Virus record (IMG/VR): IMGVR_UViG_3300014325_000006
Span: 1-48,032 of that record
Reading direction: 5' to 3' (one strand)
Source of the DNA: a virus
DNA: 48,032 nt
How positions within the stretch are numbered: the stretch's first letter is position 1; the number at the start of each line of letters is the position of its first letter. The notes beneath the pieces were generated by a model. That model saw nothing but the letters and a program-made list of their open reading frames with translations. It had not been told where the DNA came from and did no database searches. A program made the position numbers and the translations under genes. Positions 18,494-26,319 of this stretch are shown here, piece by piece.

Positions 18494-19505
18494 GCCCCTG
18501 GCTCCCGCCATCGACGCCTACCTCTCCGGGAGGGGGTCGCCGATGGCTGGGCAGGGCATGTCCTTCCTGCGGGCCGGTCGCAAGTACGGCGTCGATCCCC
18601 GCCTGCTCGTCGGCATCGCCACCATCGAGTCGAGCGCGGGACAGCATGAGAAGATCAGGTACAACCCGTTCAACTGGGGCGTGCATCGGGGCCAGAGCTA
18701 CGGCTCGTACGAGGAAGCGATCATGGACGTGGCCCGAGGGCTGCGCCGGGGCTACCTCGACCAGGGGTTGACGACCCCTCAGCAGATAGTGTCGAAGTAC
18801 GCACCCAGTTCTGATGGCAACAACGAGTCAAACTGGGCGAAGGTCGTCGGGCAGGTCATGGGGCAGCTCGGCGGCAACGTGCCTGCGGGGGCGACCCCAT
18901 CCCAGGGGCAGAGAGGCATCGCCGCAGCTCTCAGCCCCACTCCCCCGTCTCCGCAGGCTCCTTCCTACAAGACGGAGTTCGACCCCGCCCTCTTCTCTCG
19001 TAATCTGCGAAACCAGTTCATCGCCGGGGGCGGAAGGATAGACCTCATGGGCCTGGGACAGACGCGGCAGGAGAGCTACGTCCCGGTGCCTATCCCGCAG
19101 CCGCCCGCTCCGCAGCAGGGGCAGCCGATGGCGAAGACCGGCCACGGCCCTGTCGCCCCGCAGCAGCCCGTCCTCACGGGCAAGGGGATCAGCCTCCCGA
19201 TCACCTACAAGTCCACGCACGTCACGGACGGACTGACCGACCAGGGGTTCACCAGGGCCATCGACATCATGGGAGCGCCGGGGACTCCGGTTCGCGCTCC
19301 GATGGAGGGCACCGTTCTCTACTTCCACCCGAACGGAGCGCAGGGCGGCGGCTCGATGGAGGTCCGCTTCGCGGACGGGCGGGTCGGCTGGATCGGGCAC
19401 ATCGCCAACGGGCTACCCGCTGGCGCGAAGGTCAGGGCGGGAACCGAACTCGCGGTGATCTCGGCAGATCACCCACGCCCGCACGTCCACTGGGACCTGA
19501 GATAG
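18480..19505 (+). CDS. Two-domain virion lysin: glucosaminidase-like plus M23 peptidase-like
   Basis: 341 residues from ATG 18480. Residues 25-135 resemble beta-N-acetylglucosaminidases (PRLLVGIATIESSAGQ with E50 as likely acid, NPFNWGV, KYAPSSDGNNESNW). A Pro/Gln-rich linker spans about 140-235. Residues 240-341 resemble the M23/LytM fold (D262, H307, H335-V-H337). The usual first zinc-ligand His before the GxD strand is Thr258 here (TRAID), so peptidase activity is uncertain. It probably opens the peptidoglycan during DNA entry, being encoded with virion genes and not with the endolysin. Confidence 0.8.
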   Translation: MRPRKPLAPAIDAYLSGRGSPMAGQGMSFLRAGRKYGVDPRLLVGIATIESSAGQHEKIRYNPFNWGVHRGQSYGSYEEAIMDVARGLRRGYLDQGLTTPQQIVSKYAPSSDGNNESNWAKVVGQVMGQLGGNVPAGATPSQGQRGIAAALSPTPPSPQAPSYKTEFDPALFSRNLRNQFIAGGGRIDLMGLGQTRQESYVPVPIPQPPAPQQGQPMAKTGHGPVAPQQPVLTGKGISLPITYKSTHVTDGLTDQGFTRAIDIMGAPGTPVRAPMEGTVLYFHPNGAQGGGSMEVRFADGRVGWIGHIANGLPAGAKVRAGTELAVISADHPRPHVHWDLR

Positions 19506-19509
19506 ACGA

Positions 19510-19529
19510 AGGGCACCCGAAGGTGCCCT
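19510..19529. terminator. Bidirectional terminator hairpin between convergent units
   Basis: Stem AGGGCACC / GGTGCCCT is perfect over 8 pairs with loop CGAA. It lies five bases after the rightward lysin stop and 25 bases before the end of the leftward secreted-protein gene. No U-run is present on either side. Confidence 0.8.
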
Positions 19530-19554
19530 CCATCCTCTCTGGTGGGAGATCGCT

Positions 19555-20802
19555 CTATGGATCAACGACGATGGTGCAAGTAATCGTCTGCGGCTCCAGG
19601 TTGGAGGCCGTGACGCTCGGGTCGCCAGCGTTCGCGGCGTCGAGTGCGTCGTTGTCGCAGTCAACCGATGTCATCGTCCCGCCCGTGACCTGCGAGTGAG
19701 CAGAGATCGTCACGTTGGTCAGCGGCGTGTTGTGGAAGCTGACGTTCTCGCCTCCGTAGGACGCATCGGAGCAGGACGCCGAGTTGTCCGGCGTGACCTC
19801 CTTCACCGAGTCGTCAGACGAGTAGCCCGAGGGCACCGTCTCCGTCACCGTGACCTCCTCGCCGAGGGCGAGGCCGTCGAAGCAGGCGACGCCGTTCGCG
19901 TCCGTCTGCTTGGTGACGCCGTTGATCGTGAAGCTCACGCCCGACTGAGCAAGGTCGCCCGAGCTGGTCGCTGCGTGCTTGTACGTCTTCGTGATCTTGA
20001 CCGCGCCGCAGTTGTTGTTCGACAGCGAGATCGGTCGGATGAAGTCCTTGAGCTGCGACGTGAAGCTGTCGGAGCTGCGGGACTTGAGCATCGCAGAGCC
20101 GAACGCGAGGCATGTGTCGCCCCCGGTCACGGCGCTGAGATCGAAGGACGCCTCGCCGAACGTGCGCGGGGCGAGCGAGCCAGATGAGATCAGGCCGTCA
20201 GACTGCGCGGCCGGGATCGACACCTGATTGATCGCGCCGATGGCCTCGGTTGAACCGAGAGCTGTCGGATCGCTCCACCCGGTTGCCGTCCAGGTGCGAC
20301 GGGAGAGATGGGCCTGAGCGCCACCCTGATCCACGTCGAACTGGAGGAGAACGTCGCCGACTGTGCGGACGATGTTCGGGCCTGAAGCGCACTTCGTGGT
20401 CGAGCGGTTGAACTCAAAGTCCATGTTGGTCGTGCCGGACGGATCGTTCACACGCGCCCAGTAGACATGCAGCCAGCCGGGGCCGTTGACTTCGGACTCC
20501 GAGTAGCCACCGAACTCCAGCAGATCGCTCTTGTTGTTCGGGATCGAACCTGTCGTCTCGCCCGGACACACCGTGTCTTCCTTGGTGCCGCCCTGGTACG
20601 AGTCGTCGTTTGTCCCGGTCGGAGCGTCAGCTCGCCGGTTCTGAGAGACGTTCGCCCAGTCGAGGGCACCCGCCCCACCGTTGACGATGAGATTGCCGTC
20701 AATCTCAAACGCGCTGCCAGGAAGCGATGCTCCTGAAGCGCCTACAACGAGTACGACGGCAAACGCTGTGGCAGCGCAAGCTGCCGCGAGCCATCTATAC
20801 AT
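19555..20802 (-). CDS. Secreted protein with SpaA/CNA-B-like domain (possible moron)
   Basis: 415 residues from ATG 20802, chosen because GAAGGG sits 6 bases upstream. An in-frame GTG at 20832 would precede the ribosome site. Residues 1-25 form a clear signal peptide (WLAAACAATAFAVVLVVGAS then AxA). Residues 26-265 are a beta-rich domain with paired Cys. Residues 268-360 are a prealbumin-like (SpaA/CNA-B) domain: VKITKTYKH, SGVSFTINGV, NGVACFDGLALGEEVTVTET, VPSGY. There is no LPxTG or C-terminal anchor. Such domains are common in actinobacterial secreted proteins, so it may alter the host surface. Confidence 0.78.
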   Translation of the reverse strand: MYRWLAAACAATAFAVVLVVGASGASLPGSAFEIDGNLIVNGGAGALDWANVSQNRRADAPTGTNDDSYQGGTKEDTVCPGETTGSIPNNKSDLLEFGGYSESEVNGPGWLHVYWARVNDPSGTTNMDFEFNRSTTKCASGPNIVRTVGDVLLQFDVDQGGAQAHLSRRTWTATGWSDPTALGSTEAIGAINQVSIPAAQSDGLISSGSLAPRTFGEASFDLSAVTGGDTCLAFGSAMLKSRSSDSFTSQLKDFIRPISLSNNNCGAVKITKTYKHAATSSGDLAQSGVSFTINGVTKQTDANGVACFDGLALGEEVTVTETVPSGYSSDDSVKEVTPDNSASCSDASYGGENVSFHNTPLTNVTISAHSQVTGGTMTSVDCDNDALDAANAGDPSVTASNLEPQTITCTIVVDP

Positions 20803-20807
20803 CCCCA

Positions 20808-20820
20808 TCCCTTCTGTCGA
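20808..20820 (-). promoter_or_regulatory. Start-associated sequence ahead of the secreted protein
   Basis: Read leftward: TCGACAGAAGGGA, a variant of the genome-wide consensus CCCGACAGGAAGGAG. It supplies the Shine-Dalgarno of the 20802 start. No start-codon hairpin is seen here. Confidence 0.65.
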
Positions 20821-20861
20821 TGACCGGCGCACTCTATGGCGCGGCCGGTTCCTTTACAACC

Positions 20862-21638
20862 CTACCTGGCTGAGAGCGGAGGCGCGGGCACGTCGTCGCC
20901 CAGTCCCGCGCCTGCCGTGACGCCTAGGTCGCCCCGCTCCCCGGAGGGAGCGATGTCGGACGGGCCGGTTCCGCTCTCTTCCCAGTCGGCGATGAACGCC
21001 GTCCGGTTCTGCATGACCCACTCCAGGGCGGGGATGAGGACGTGGTAGCGAAGCAGGCGAGGGGACTCGGGGTCGAGGCCCATGAGGACGGCCAAGTCCT
21101 CGACGTAGGTGTCGAGGATGTCGGTGCCCGCCTCCCCATCGTCGGGGACGAGCAGGCTCCACGTCTTCGCCTTGCGCTTGGGCAGGCCGTCCACCGTCTG
21201 CCGCTTCTCGCGTGGGTGCGCTCGCCCGCAAGTCGGGCACAGTCCCTCCTCGCGGCGCACGCGCTTGACCTCTGGTTCAGGGTCAACTAGAGCCTGACCC
21301 CGAAGGTCGCCGAGGTTCTTCCACTCCCCCTGCCAGTCCAGCTCCCACCAGTCGAAGAGGCCCACGCCCGCGTCGTAGGTGATCTTCGCCTGGTGCCCCC
21401 CAACGGGAGAGGTCACTTCGTTGTGATGACGCACGCACAGGCCAACGGAGTTTGGGATGACGCGGCCCGCAATCTCGATCCACTCGTACGGCTGGCCGCG
21501 CAAGTACGACTTCGGCCAGAGATGGTGCCGCTGCTGGGTCAGCGAGAGGCAGCCGGGGACGACGCACCATTGGCTCAGCTCGACCGGCTTACCCTCGACG
21601 CCCCGGATGTCGGGGATGACCAGCGGAGCGAGGGTCAC
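20862..21638 (-). CDS. HNH-like endonuclease with additional CxxC
   Basis: 258 residues from GTG 21638, overlapping the TGA of the upstream gene (GTGA). Residues 24-75 carry the HNH layout: C25...C30, then HH at 38-39 (QQRHHLWPKSYL), N63 and HH-N at 71-73 (VGLCVRHHNE). A C134-x2-C137 pair follows. The C-terminal 120 residues have no recognised domain. It is next to the recombination genes, so it could act in recombination or be a free-standing homing-type nuclease. Confidence 0.75.
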   Translation of the reverse strand: MTLAPLVIPDIRGVEGKPVELSQWCVVPGCLSLTQQRHHLWPKSYLRGQPYEWIEIAGRVIPNSVGLCVRHHNEVTSPVGGHQAKITYDAGVGLFDWWELDWQGEWKNLGDLRGQALVDPEPEVKRVRREEGLCPTCGRAHPREKRQTVDGLPKRKAKTWSLLVPDDGEAGTDILDTYVEDLAVLMGLDPESPRLLRYHVLIPALEWVMQNRTAFIADWEESGTGPSDIAPSGERGDLGVTAGAGLGDDVPAPPLSAR

Positions 21639-21853
21639 GTCGGCCTCGGCGGCACGAACACGAAGTAGAGAATCCAGCCCACCGCCATGAACGTCCACAC
21701 GGTGCCGAGCGCGAACATGAACCAGCTCTCCCAGGCCAGAGCGCCCCAGTAGCAGAGCAGCGCGAGCAGCAGGTAGATGCTCACCACGATGGCGTACCCG
21801 ATGTAGTCGTCAAGCCCACGCTGGACACCCCTGTCTCCATCCGCAGAAGTCAC
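21635..21853 (-). CDS. Small membrane protein with two helices
   Basis: 72 residues from GTG 21853, overlapping the end of the nuclease gene by 44 bases. Two hydrophobic helices span about residues 18-41 (YAIVVSIYLLLALLCYWGAL) and 44-68 (FMFALGTVWTFMAVGWILYF). The short N-terminus is charged. The shape is compatible with a holin, but its place among recombination genes does not favour lysis. Function unknown. Confidence 0.65.
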   Translation of the reverse strand: MTSADGDRGVQRGLDDYIGYAIVVSIYLLLALLCYWGALAWESWFMFALGTVWTFMAVGWILYFVFVPPRPT

Positions 21854-22718
21854 AGGGGAGGATGTTCCTGCTGAAGTCGGGGATCGCGCCCCACGTCGGC
21901 CACTCCTCGTCCGGGCCGTAAGTGTCCAGGAAGTACCGGATGAGATCGGCGGCGGTGTTGACGAGGCGGACGAACTCCATCATCTGCGCCTCGGTCGGGA
22001 CGGGGACGATCATGTCGGCGGACTCAAGCGCGGTCACAATGGTCGGCGTCTTCGCCCGCGACACCGAGTGGTACTCGGTCGGCTTCTGGGCGGCGAAAGA
22101 GTAAGTGCGCCCCTGGAGCTGCCAGGACGGCTTCACCTTGCGCGACGCCTGCTTGCCGGTCTTCGTGTCGAGGACACGATCCGCCTCCTGCACGTCGATG
22201 TAGCCGATGACGGGAACCTCGACGCCCGGAACCTCGATGGTGAACTTCTGCTCCGTCTCGACGGGCTGGATGCGGGGCACGACGTGGCGGTAGTACGCCG
22301 ACGTGATGCGCTCGGTATCCGAGCGGGCGGACTCCAGGCCCGCATCCGTGTCCCAGTTGATCTCGTTGACGCCGCCCGATTCCTCCAGCACCTTCGGGAT
22401 GGCGACATCGTGGAGGTACTGCACGGCGTCAGCCAACGGCTGATCGACGTGGCTGGCGATCTTCTGGGAGTAGTTCCACTCCAGCGTCTCATGGAACGAG
22501 GAGCCGATGACGAGGTTCTCGCCGGGGCGCTCCTTCTCCCCGCGCAGGTAGCGGTGCTGGAACTGGCGCGGGCAGCGCATGAGCATCCCGATGGATGAGG
22601 CGCTCAGGTGGCGAAGGTGAGTGGTGAGGGAGACGGCTCCTTGTGACGGGCCTCCGTCTCCCCCTCCCTCCCCGACGACACGCCCGCCGAGGAGCGTGTC
22701 GAAGTCGATTGTCCCCAT
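21810..22718 (-). CDS. Cas4/RecB-like PD-(D/E)XK exonuclease
   Basis: 302 residues. LSASSIGMLMRCPRQF at 39-53 is the usual entry motif of the PDDEXK_1/Cas4 family. H76, D175 (GYIDV) and D184-T-K186 form the nuclease motifs, and Q-x2-Y follows near 203. Cys49 plus Cys289, Cys292 and Cys298 give the four-cysteine pattern expected for an iron-sulphur cluster, as in Cas4 and AddB. Its ATG overlaps the stop of the SSB-like gene (ATGA). Together they probably process DNA ends and drive phage recombination. Confidence 0.85.
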   Translation of the reverse strand: MGTIDFDTLLGGRVVGEGGGDGGPSQGAVSLTTHLRHLSASSIGMLMRCPRQFQHRYLRGEKERPGENLVIGSSFHETLEWNYSQKIASHVDQPLADAVQYLHDVAIPKVLEESGGVNEINWDTDAGLESARSDTERITSAYYRHVVPRIQPVETEQKFTIEVPGVEVPVIGYIDVQEADRVLDTKTGKQASRKVKPSWQLQGRTYSFAAQKPTEYHSVSRAKTPTIVTALESADMIVPVPTEAQMMEFVRLVNTAADLIRYFLDTYGPDEEWPTWGAIPDFSRNILPCDFCGWRQGCPAWA

Positions 22719-23383
22719 CAGAACGGGATGTCGTCGTCCGTGTGCGGGACTCCCTGGGGACCCGGATCGCCTTCGGCGGCGGGGTTGCCACCGTTCTGCT
22801 GACCCAGGCCATGTTCGTAGTAGGCGACGAGCCGCTCCGAGAGCGACAGCACGTTGTCGAGTGTGCGCTGCTCGGAGGGGACGTGCGAGATCAGGATGCC
22901 CGCCACCTTCGATGCGGTCTGCCGCATGATGCGGGCCTCACGCAGCGACTCGGGGATGCGCTGCTCGACCGTAGCCACGGGCTGCTGCGTCACGCCCATC
23001 GGCTGCACGGTCGGCTGCACCACGGTCGGCTGCTGCCACTGTTGGGCGGGCTGGGGCTGCGGCGCAACCGAAGGGGGAGTTATCGGCTGCTGCGGCATGG
23101 CCGCTTGGGGAACCGCAGCACCCTGCCCGACGCCATTGATCCATAGCGACCGGACCGGCTGGTTCTGCTGGTTCGTCCAGTGAGAGATGCCGCAGAGGAA
23201 GCTCGTCTGCTGGCCGATCATCATGGAGAGCTGACCGACGAGCGAGGCGTCCTTCGTCCACAGGCGGCGGGGGTTCTGCTGGCCGATGTTGACCTCGACC
23301 TGCCACTTGTCCGGCCCCTTCTGGACGATGCCTTGGATGATTCCCGAGACGACCTCGGTTTCGGCTTGTGGTGCCACTGTCAT
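22718..23383 (-). CDS. Single-stranded DNA-binding protein with DDDIPF tail
   Basis: 221 residues from ATG 23383, with AAGGAGG 8 bases upstream. Residues 10-85 look like an OB fold (VVSGIIQGIVQKGPDKWQVE, FLCGISHWTN). A Pro/Gln-rich linker (85-145) and a helix (REARIMRQTASKVAGILISH) follow. The last six residues DDDIPF are the classic SSB tip that recruits partner enzymes. It is coupled to the exonuclease by ATGA, so it probably protects ssDNA for recombination. Confidence 0.82.
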   Translation of the reverse strand: MTVAPQAETEVVSGIIQGIVQKGPDKWQVEVNIGQQNPRRLWTKDASLVGQLSMMIGQQTSFLCGISHWTNQQNQPVRSLWINGVGQGAAVPQAAMPQQPITPPSVAPQPQPAQQWQQPTVVQPTVQPMGVTQQPVATVEQRIPESLREARIMRQTASKVAGILISHVPSEQRTLDNVLSLSERLVAYYEHGLGQQNGGNPAAEGDPGPQGVPHTDDDIPF

Positions 23384-23404
23384 GCTGGTTCCTCCTTCAT
23401 CTGC

Positions 23405-23421
23405 CGGGGCTTGAAGCCCCG
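23405..23421. terminator. Hairpin upstream of the SSB-like gene
   Basis: Perfect 7-pair stem CGGGGCT / AGCCCCG with loop TGA, between the 23446 gene and the SSB-like start. It could end transcripts of the upstream small genes or sit at the 5-prime end of an SSB transcript. Confidence 0.5.
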
Positions 23422-23423
23422 CC

Positions 23424-23429
23424 AGTATA
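23424..23429 (-). promoter_or_regulatory. Possible -10 box for the SSB-nuclease operon
   Basis: TATACT read leftward, 41 bases before the SSB start and just after the end of the previous gene. The same hexamer occurs at the 29220-29225 operator. No convincing -35 is present. Confidence 0.4.
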
Positions 23430-23445
23430 GATGGGATGACGGACG

Positions 23446-23646
23446 CTATTCGTTCCAAAGCTGATCCTGCGCGAGGGTCGCTCCGTGCCGCAGAGCGACG
23501 ATGCAGGAGGCGTGGGCGACCGCCCCTGTGTCACGTCTGCCGACCATCGAGTCGGCTCCTTTCGGCCTGACCCAGCCGACGACTTGCTTCCAGGCTTGGC
23601 GCTGATCGTCGGCCTCGATGGGCCGACCGCAGAGGGAGCAGGTCAT
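23446..23646 (-). CDS. Small zinc-finger-like protein
   Basis: 66 residues beginning MTCSLCGRPIE (C3-x2-C6), with H45-x2-C48 (HASCIVALRHG) completing a plausible CCHC zinc site. It overlaps the upstream gene by four bases. A similar CxxC start is common in small actinophage proteins. Role unknown. Confidence 0.65.
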   Translation of the reverse strand: MTCSLCGRPIEADDQRQAWKQVVGWVRPKGADSMVGRRDTGAVAHASCIVALRHGATLAQDQLWNE

Positions 23647-24242
23647 AGCGGCGGCAGGCTGTCCAAGCCGTGCAGGTTGAACTGAGACATGCTCCAGGCC
23701 GGGTACGGGAGGCGCTCGTTCCAGTGGATGTCCTGGCAGACCTCATGCGGATAGACCCAGCCCCGGATGACGAGAGCCTTGATGGTCGGGCCGGTCACGA
23801 AGACGATAGGGAGCAGGAGGGGACGCTTCCCCCGATGCACGATCAGCTCGGCGTCGGGCCGGTCACGCCAGCGGACACTCAACCCCTCTACGTCCTCTCC
23901 CTGGTCGAGGGTGCCGGTCTGATTCTCGTTCAGCCATCGTCGCCCCGTGGTGAGCGCGACGAGCTTCTCGGCGGCGAGGGACATCCCCATCATGTCGCGG
24001 TGCGCGTCCCCCTCCTTCCAGGTGAAGTATTCGGAGAACCGCCCTGTCGCGTACTCGTCGGTGCGGAAGCCGAGGTCATACGCAGCTTGCAGCTCCCGCG
24101 TCCACGTCGGCGTCGCCTTCATCGCGTTGCGGCGGCGAAGGTTCTCCGCAATCACCATCAGCCCCGAGGCATATGTCTCCGGGAAACAGTCCATGCACCA
24201 GTGAGGCTCCTCGCCCGCGACTTCGTGGCGTTGGCACGTCAC
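23643..24242 (-). CDS. Protein with degenerate restriction-endonuclease-like layout
   Basis: 199 residues. The N-terminus has H-C-x2-C (PHWCMDC). The middle, AAEKLVALTTGRRWL, then DQGEDVEGLSVRWRD, then LPIVFVTGPTIKALVIRGWV, follows the order helix-E, D, (E)xK, strand, GWV of phage PD-(D/E)XK-fold proteins. The ExK pair is replaced by V-R-W, so catalysis is doubtful. I infer the fold from motif order only. Confidence 0.55.
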   Translation of the reverse strand: MTCQRHEVAGEEPHWCMDCFPETYASGLMVIAENLRRRNAMKATPTWTRELQAAYDLGFRTDEYATGRFSEYFTWKEGDAHRDMMGMSLAAEKLVALTTGRRWLNENQTGTLDQGEDVEGLSVRWRDRPDAELIVHRGKRPLLLPIVFVTGPTIKALVIRGWVYPHEVCQDIHWNERLPYPAWSMSQFNLHGLDSLPPL

Positions 24243-24737
24243 CTACTGCTGCATCCTCATGCGGGTCAGCTCGCGGTCGGGGGACGTGAACCGTGAGCCG
24301 TCCGCCCGCCAGAAGTCTGCGTTTGCGCCACTGTTGCAATCGGGGCAGGGAGCGTACTCATCGAACCCGGAGTCCGAGTGCGGTGCGGTGCGGGTCGCCA
24401 CGACGACGAGCTTGTCACCGTCGCACGTCTCGCACACGGGGGTTCCCCCTACTCCGGGAGAAGGGGAGATCGACGGGCGCGGCTTGGGCATCTGCTCACG
24501 CACCCGCTTCCAATGCTTCGCCAACGCCGAAGGCGTCAGGAGAATCTCGTCGCCCATGACGACGGCGTACATCTTCGCCCGGTCGATGATCTCGCACGAC
24601 AGCAGGTAGCTGTCGTGGATGTCCGGCTCCTGCTGCTTGATCGAGCTGAGCGCCTTGTTCAGCTCGCCGCGCCCAGTCTCCCAGTCGGTGTTCGTGACCT
24701 CGGCGAGCGCCTCAAAGGCGAAGTCCCTCGCTGCCAT
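24243..24737 (-). CDS. Zinc-ribbon protein, unknown function
   Basis: 164 residues from ATG 24737, with GAGGAG 5 bases upstream. The in-frame GTG at 24743 would overlap that ribosome site. Residues 1-85 are helical (ARDFAFEALAEVTNTDWETG, LTPSALAKHWKRVREQ). Residues 105-140 carry CETCDGD...CPDCNS, a zinc ribbon. The type recurs in actinophage early regions without a known role. Confidence 0.7.
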   Translation of the reverse strand: MAARDFAFEALAEVTNTDWETGRGELNKALSSIKQQEPDIHDSYLLSCEIIDRAKMYAVVMGDEILLTPSALAKHWKRVREQMPKPRPSISPSPGVGGTPVCETCDGDKLVVVATRTAPHSDSGFDEYAPCPDCNSGANADFWRADGSRFTSPDRELTRMRMQQ

Positions 24738-24945
24738 CGTCACTCCTCTCTGTCGGGTAGTCGATCTCGATGCCGTAGGCGCTCCGCGAGACTATCGCGC
24801 CACGCCCATTGATCGTGGCCCGAAACGGGAAGCGGGTCAGTTGGGGCGGGCCAGCCCCAGTCGGTCCGTAGCCAGGGAGGTAGCTGACCTTCACCCGGCC
24901 AGCCTTCGGCTTCCACTTCCTCCTGTCCCTCCTGCTCCATGCCAC
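24712..24945 (-). CDS. Small basic protein
   Basis: 77 residues from GTG 24945, with GAGGAGG 5 bases upstream. It starts very basic (WSRRDRRKWKPKAGR), then a beta-like middle (VKVSYLPGYG, FPFRATINGRGAIVSR). An overlapping frame (24740-24985) was rejected as low-complexity. This is the first gene of the cluster leading left to the SSB operon. Function unknown. Confidence 0.55.
   Translation of the reverse strand: MAWSRRDRRKWKPKAGRVKVSYLPGYGPTGAGPPQLTRFPFRATINGRGAIVSRSAYGIEIDYPTERSDDGSEGLRL
24741..24756 (-). promoter_or_regulatory. Start-associated sequence, 24737 gene
   Basis: Read leftward: CCCGACAGAGAGGAG, one mismatch from the consensus. No start hairpin follows. Confidence 0.7.
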
Positions 24946-24981
24946 AGATTCCTCCTCCCCTTAGAACCCCCTGGGTACGGA

Positions 24982-25009
24982 GCATTAGCGGTCATAGCTC
25001 CAGTGTCTA
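24982..25009 (-). promoter_or_regulatory. Candidate leftward promoter
   Basis: Read leftward: TAGACA (25009-25004), 16 bases, TAATGC (24987-24982). It lies 37 bases before the 24945 start, in the only long gap of this operon. Confidence 0.45.
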
Positions 25010-25235
25010 GCGTTCCGCTTCACCATTCCCCCGAGGATGTGGGATGCCCCTGAACGCTTCACCCGCTCGCGTCTTGCGGTCGCTGCCGTAGACCGTCAGA
25101 GAGAGTGCCCTTCTACTTGGGTCGGCATCGCCTTCCGCGTAGCCAGCTCTCACTGGAGATGTCGTCGCCCGTGCGTTAGGCTTCGTCTCCTGTGAGTTGG
25201 GCCGCCACGGTCTGACGAACTTAGCGGGGAGGGGG

Positions 25236-25252
25236 GCCGGGTACAACCCGGC
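25236..25252. terminator. Hairpin terminator between leftward units
   Basis: Perfect 7-pair stem GCCGGGT / ACCCGGC with 3-base loop, followed on the leftward strand by a C/T-rich stretch. It lies 27 bases after the stop of the 25279 gene. Confidence 0.6.
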
Positions 25253-25278
25253 CTTTCCCCACTTTGCGGGAAGTTTCG

Positions 25279-26235
25279 TCAGTCCCTCACATCGAAGATG
25301 CGAGGACGGATGACCAGCTCGGCGTCCTCCGGTCCCCGGATGAACTCGTCAATCCATATCTGCCGGTGCGTCTGGAGAGACGGGAACCACTGTTGCCGCC
25401 AGTGACCTCTGGTCAGGGTGCGGTAGTTCAGCCGCCACTTCTTCTCGGCCTCGTCGTCCTTCGGAGTGATGGTCTTCTTGCGGCGAAGGCGGATGACGGA
25501 GTAGCGGGGCAGCTCGTAGCCCTCCCGCTTGTGCCGACGCCGTACCTCTCGCGGCACGGTGTCGTAGACGGCGACCTCCGTGAGTCGCTGCATGACGAGC
25601 CTGAAGAACACCCTCGGGTACAGGTAGGCCGGGTGCCACTCGGCTGCGAGTCGCTGGTCGTCGCTCAAGGTGTCCTTGAGCGGCCAGCCGACGTAGCGTC
25701 CGGGGTAGAGGCCCACCGGGAGCTTCGGGAAGTCCTGGTTCGTGTGGTAGTAGACGAGCAGGATGCCCTTCCCGTCGAGAACCTCGACCTCCCTGTCTGC
25801 GGTCGGCTCGACGGCGAGTCCCTGCGTCTCCCAGCCGAACGCGCTGTGCTTCGGCCAGTAATGCTCCTCCTCCTCCACGTTGGTCTTGCGGAATCCAGGC
25901 GGGGAGTCGATCACTGACGGAACCTCGATGGGTTCCGGCAGCCGGACGTAGCCGGTGGGCGTGATGAGGTCGGTCGAGAGCAGAGGCTCTGGCTCAAACG
26001 TCTCCATCGCCGCCAGCACCAGGCGGTGCATGTCCGGCTCCACGAAGAAGATGTCTTGCGAGTCGAGGATGCGTCGCTCCGTGGCGAGGATGCGGACGGC
26101 GTTCTCCACGTCGAACTGGGTCGCGCCCTCCTCGGGGATCGTGTCGGTGATGGCGAACTCGCGGAAGCGTGGGTTGTCCCAGAGCTTGCGGGCATCCAGC
26201 AGCTCGTCCATCACATAGTCGAGCTTCACACTCAT
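25279..26235 (-). CDS. Unknown protein with RGHWR...QW C-terminal domain
   Basis: 318 residues from ATG 26235, which follows the start-associated sequence at 5-base spacing. The C-terminal segment (TLTRGHWRQQWFPSLQTHRQ, then IWIDEFIRGPEDAEL and VIRPRIFDVR) matches a domain I know from actinobacterial plasmid and phage proteins of unknown function. The N-terminal 120 residues are acidic and helical (DVENAVRILATERRILD). The middle is beta-rich (GILLVYYHTN, GRYVGWPL). No catalytic motif is evident. Confidence 0.7.
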   Translation of the reverse strand: MSVKLDYVMDELLDARKLWDNPRFREFAITDTIPEEGATQFDVENAVRILATERRILDSQDIFFVEPDMHRLVLAAMETFEPEPLLSTDLITPTGYVRLPEPIEVPSVIDSPPGFRKTNVEEEEHYWPKHSAFGWETQGLAVEPTADREVEVLDGKGILLVYYHTNQDFPKLPVGLYPGRYVGWPLKDTLSDDQRLAAEWHPAYLYPRVFFRLVMQRLTEVAVYDTVPREVRRRHKREGYELPRYSVIRLRRKKTITPKDDEAEKKWRLNYRTLTRGHWRQQWFPSLQTHRQIWIDEFIRGPEDAELVIRPRIFDVRD

Positions 26236-26240
26236 GTCAT

Positions 26241-26254
26241 TCCTTCCTGTCGGG
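26241..26254 (-). promoter_or_regulatory. Start-associated sequence, 26235 gene
   Basis: Read leftward: CCCGACAGGAAGGA, an exact match to the consensus core. The ATG follows five bases later without a start hairpin. Confidence 0.8.
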
Positions 26255-26282
26255 TGTTGCGCTAAGGTCCGGGCACAGTCTG

Positions 26283-26315
26283 GTGGCTCCTTCGGGAGTC
26301 TCCTTTCTGTCGGGG
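26283..26315 (-). promoter_or_regulatory. Orphan start-associated sequence with UUCG-type hairpin
   Basis: Read leftward: CCCGACAGAAAGGAG, then a hairpin (6 pairs, loop CGAA) abutting the GGAG. No open frame follows: the first start is GTG about 23 bases on, giving only M-P-G-P-stop. The 26241 copy comes next. It may be the remnant of a deleted gene or a leader peptide. Confidence 0.55.
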
Positions 26316-26319
26316 CGAC

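Larger units (their letters stand above)
24946..25278. other. 333-base gap with promoter and terminator signals
   Basis: No convincing gene. It holds a possible leftward promoter at 24982-25009 and a hairpin at 25236-25252. A 79-codon leftward frame (25007-25246) lacks a ribosome site and protein-like composition. Confidence 0.6.

Noticed and set aside
18220-18771. Rightward frame overlapping the giant-protein end
   Set aside because: Shadow frame of the lysin and giant protein, Arg/Gly/Ser-rich.
24740-24985. Leftward 81-codon frame overlapping the small basic gene
   Set aside because: Glu/Gln/Trp-rich and low in complexity. The 24945 frame has better ribosome spacing and a protein-like core.
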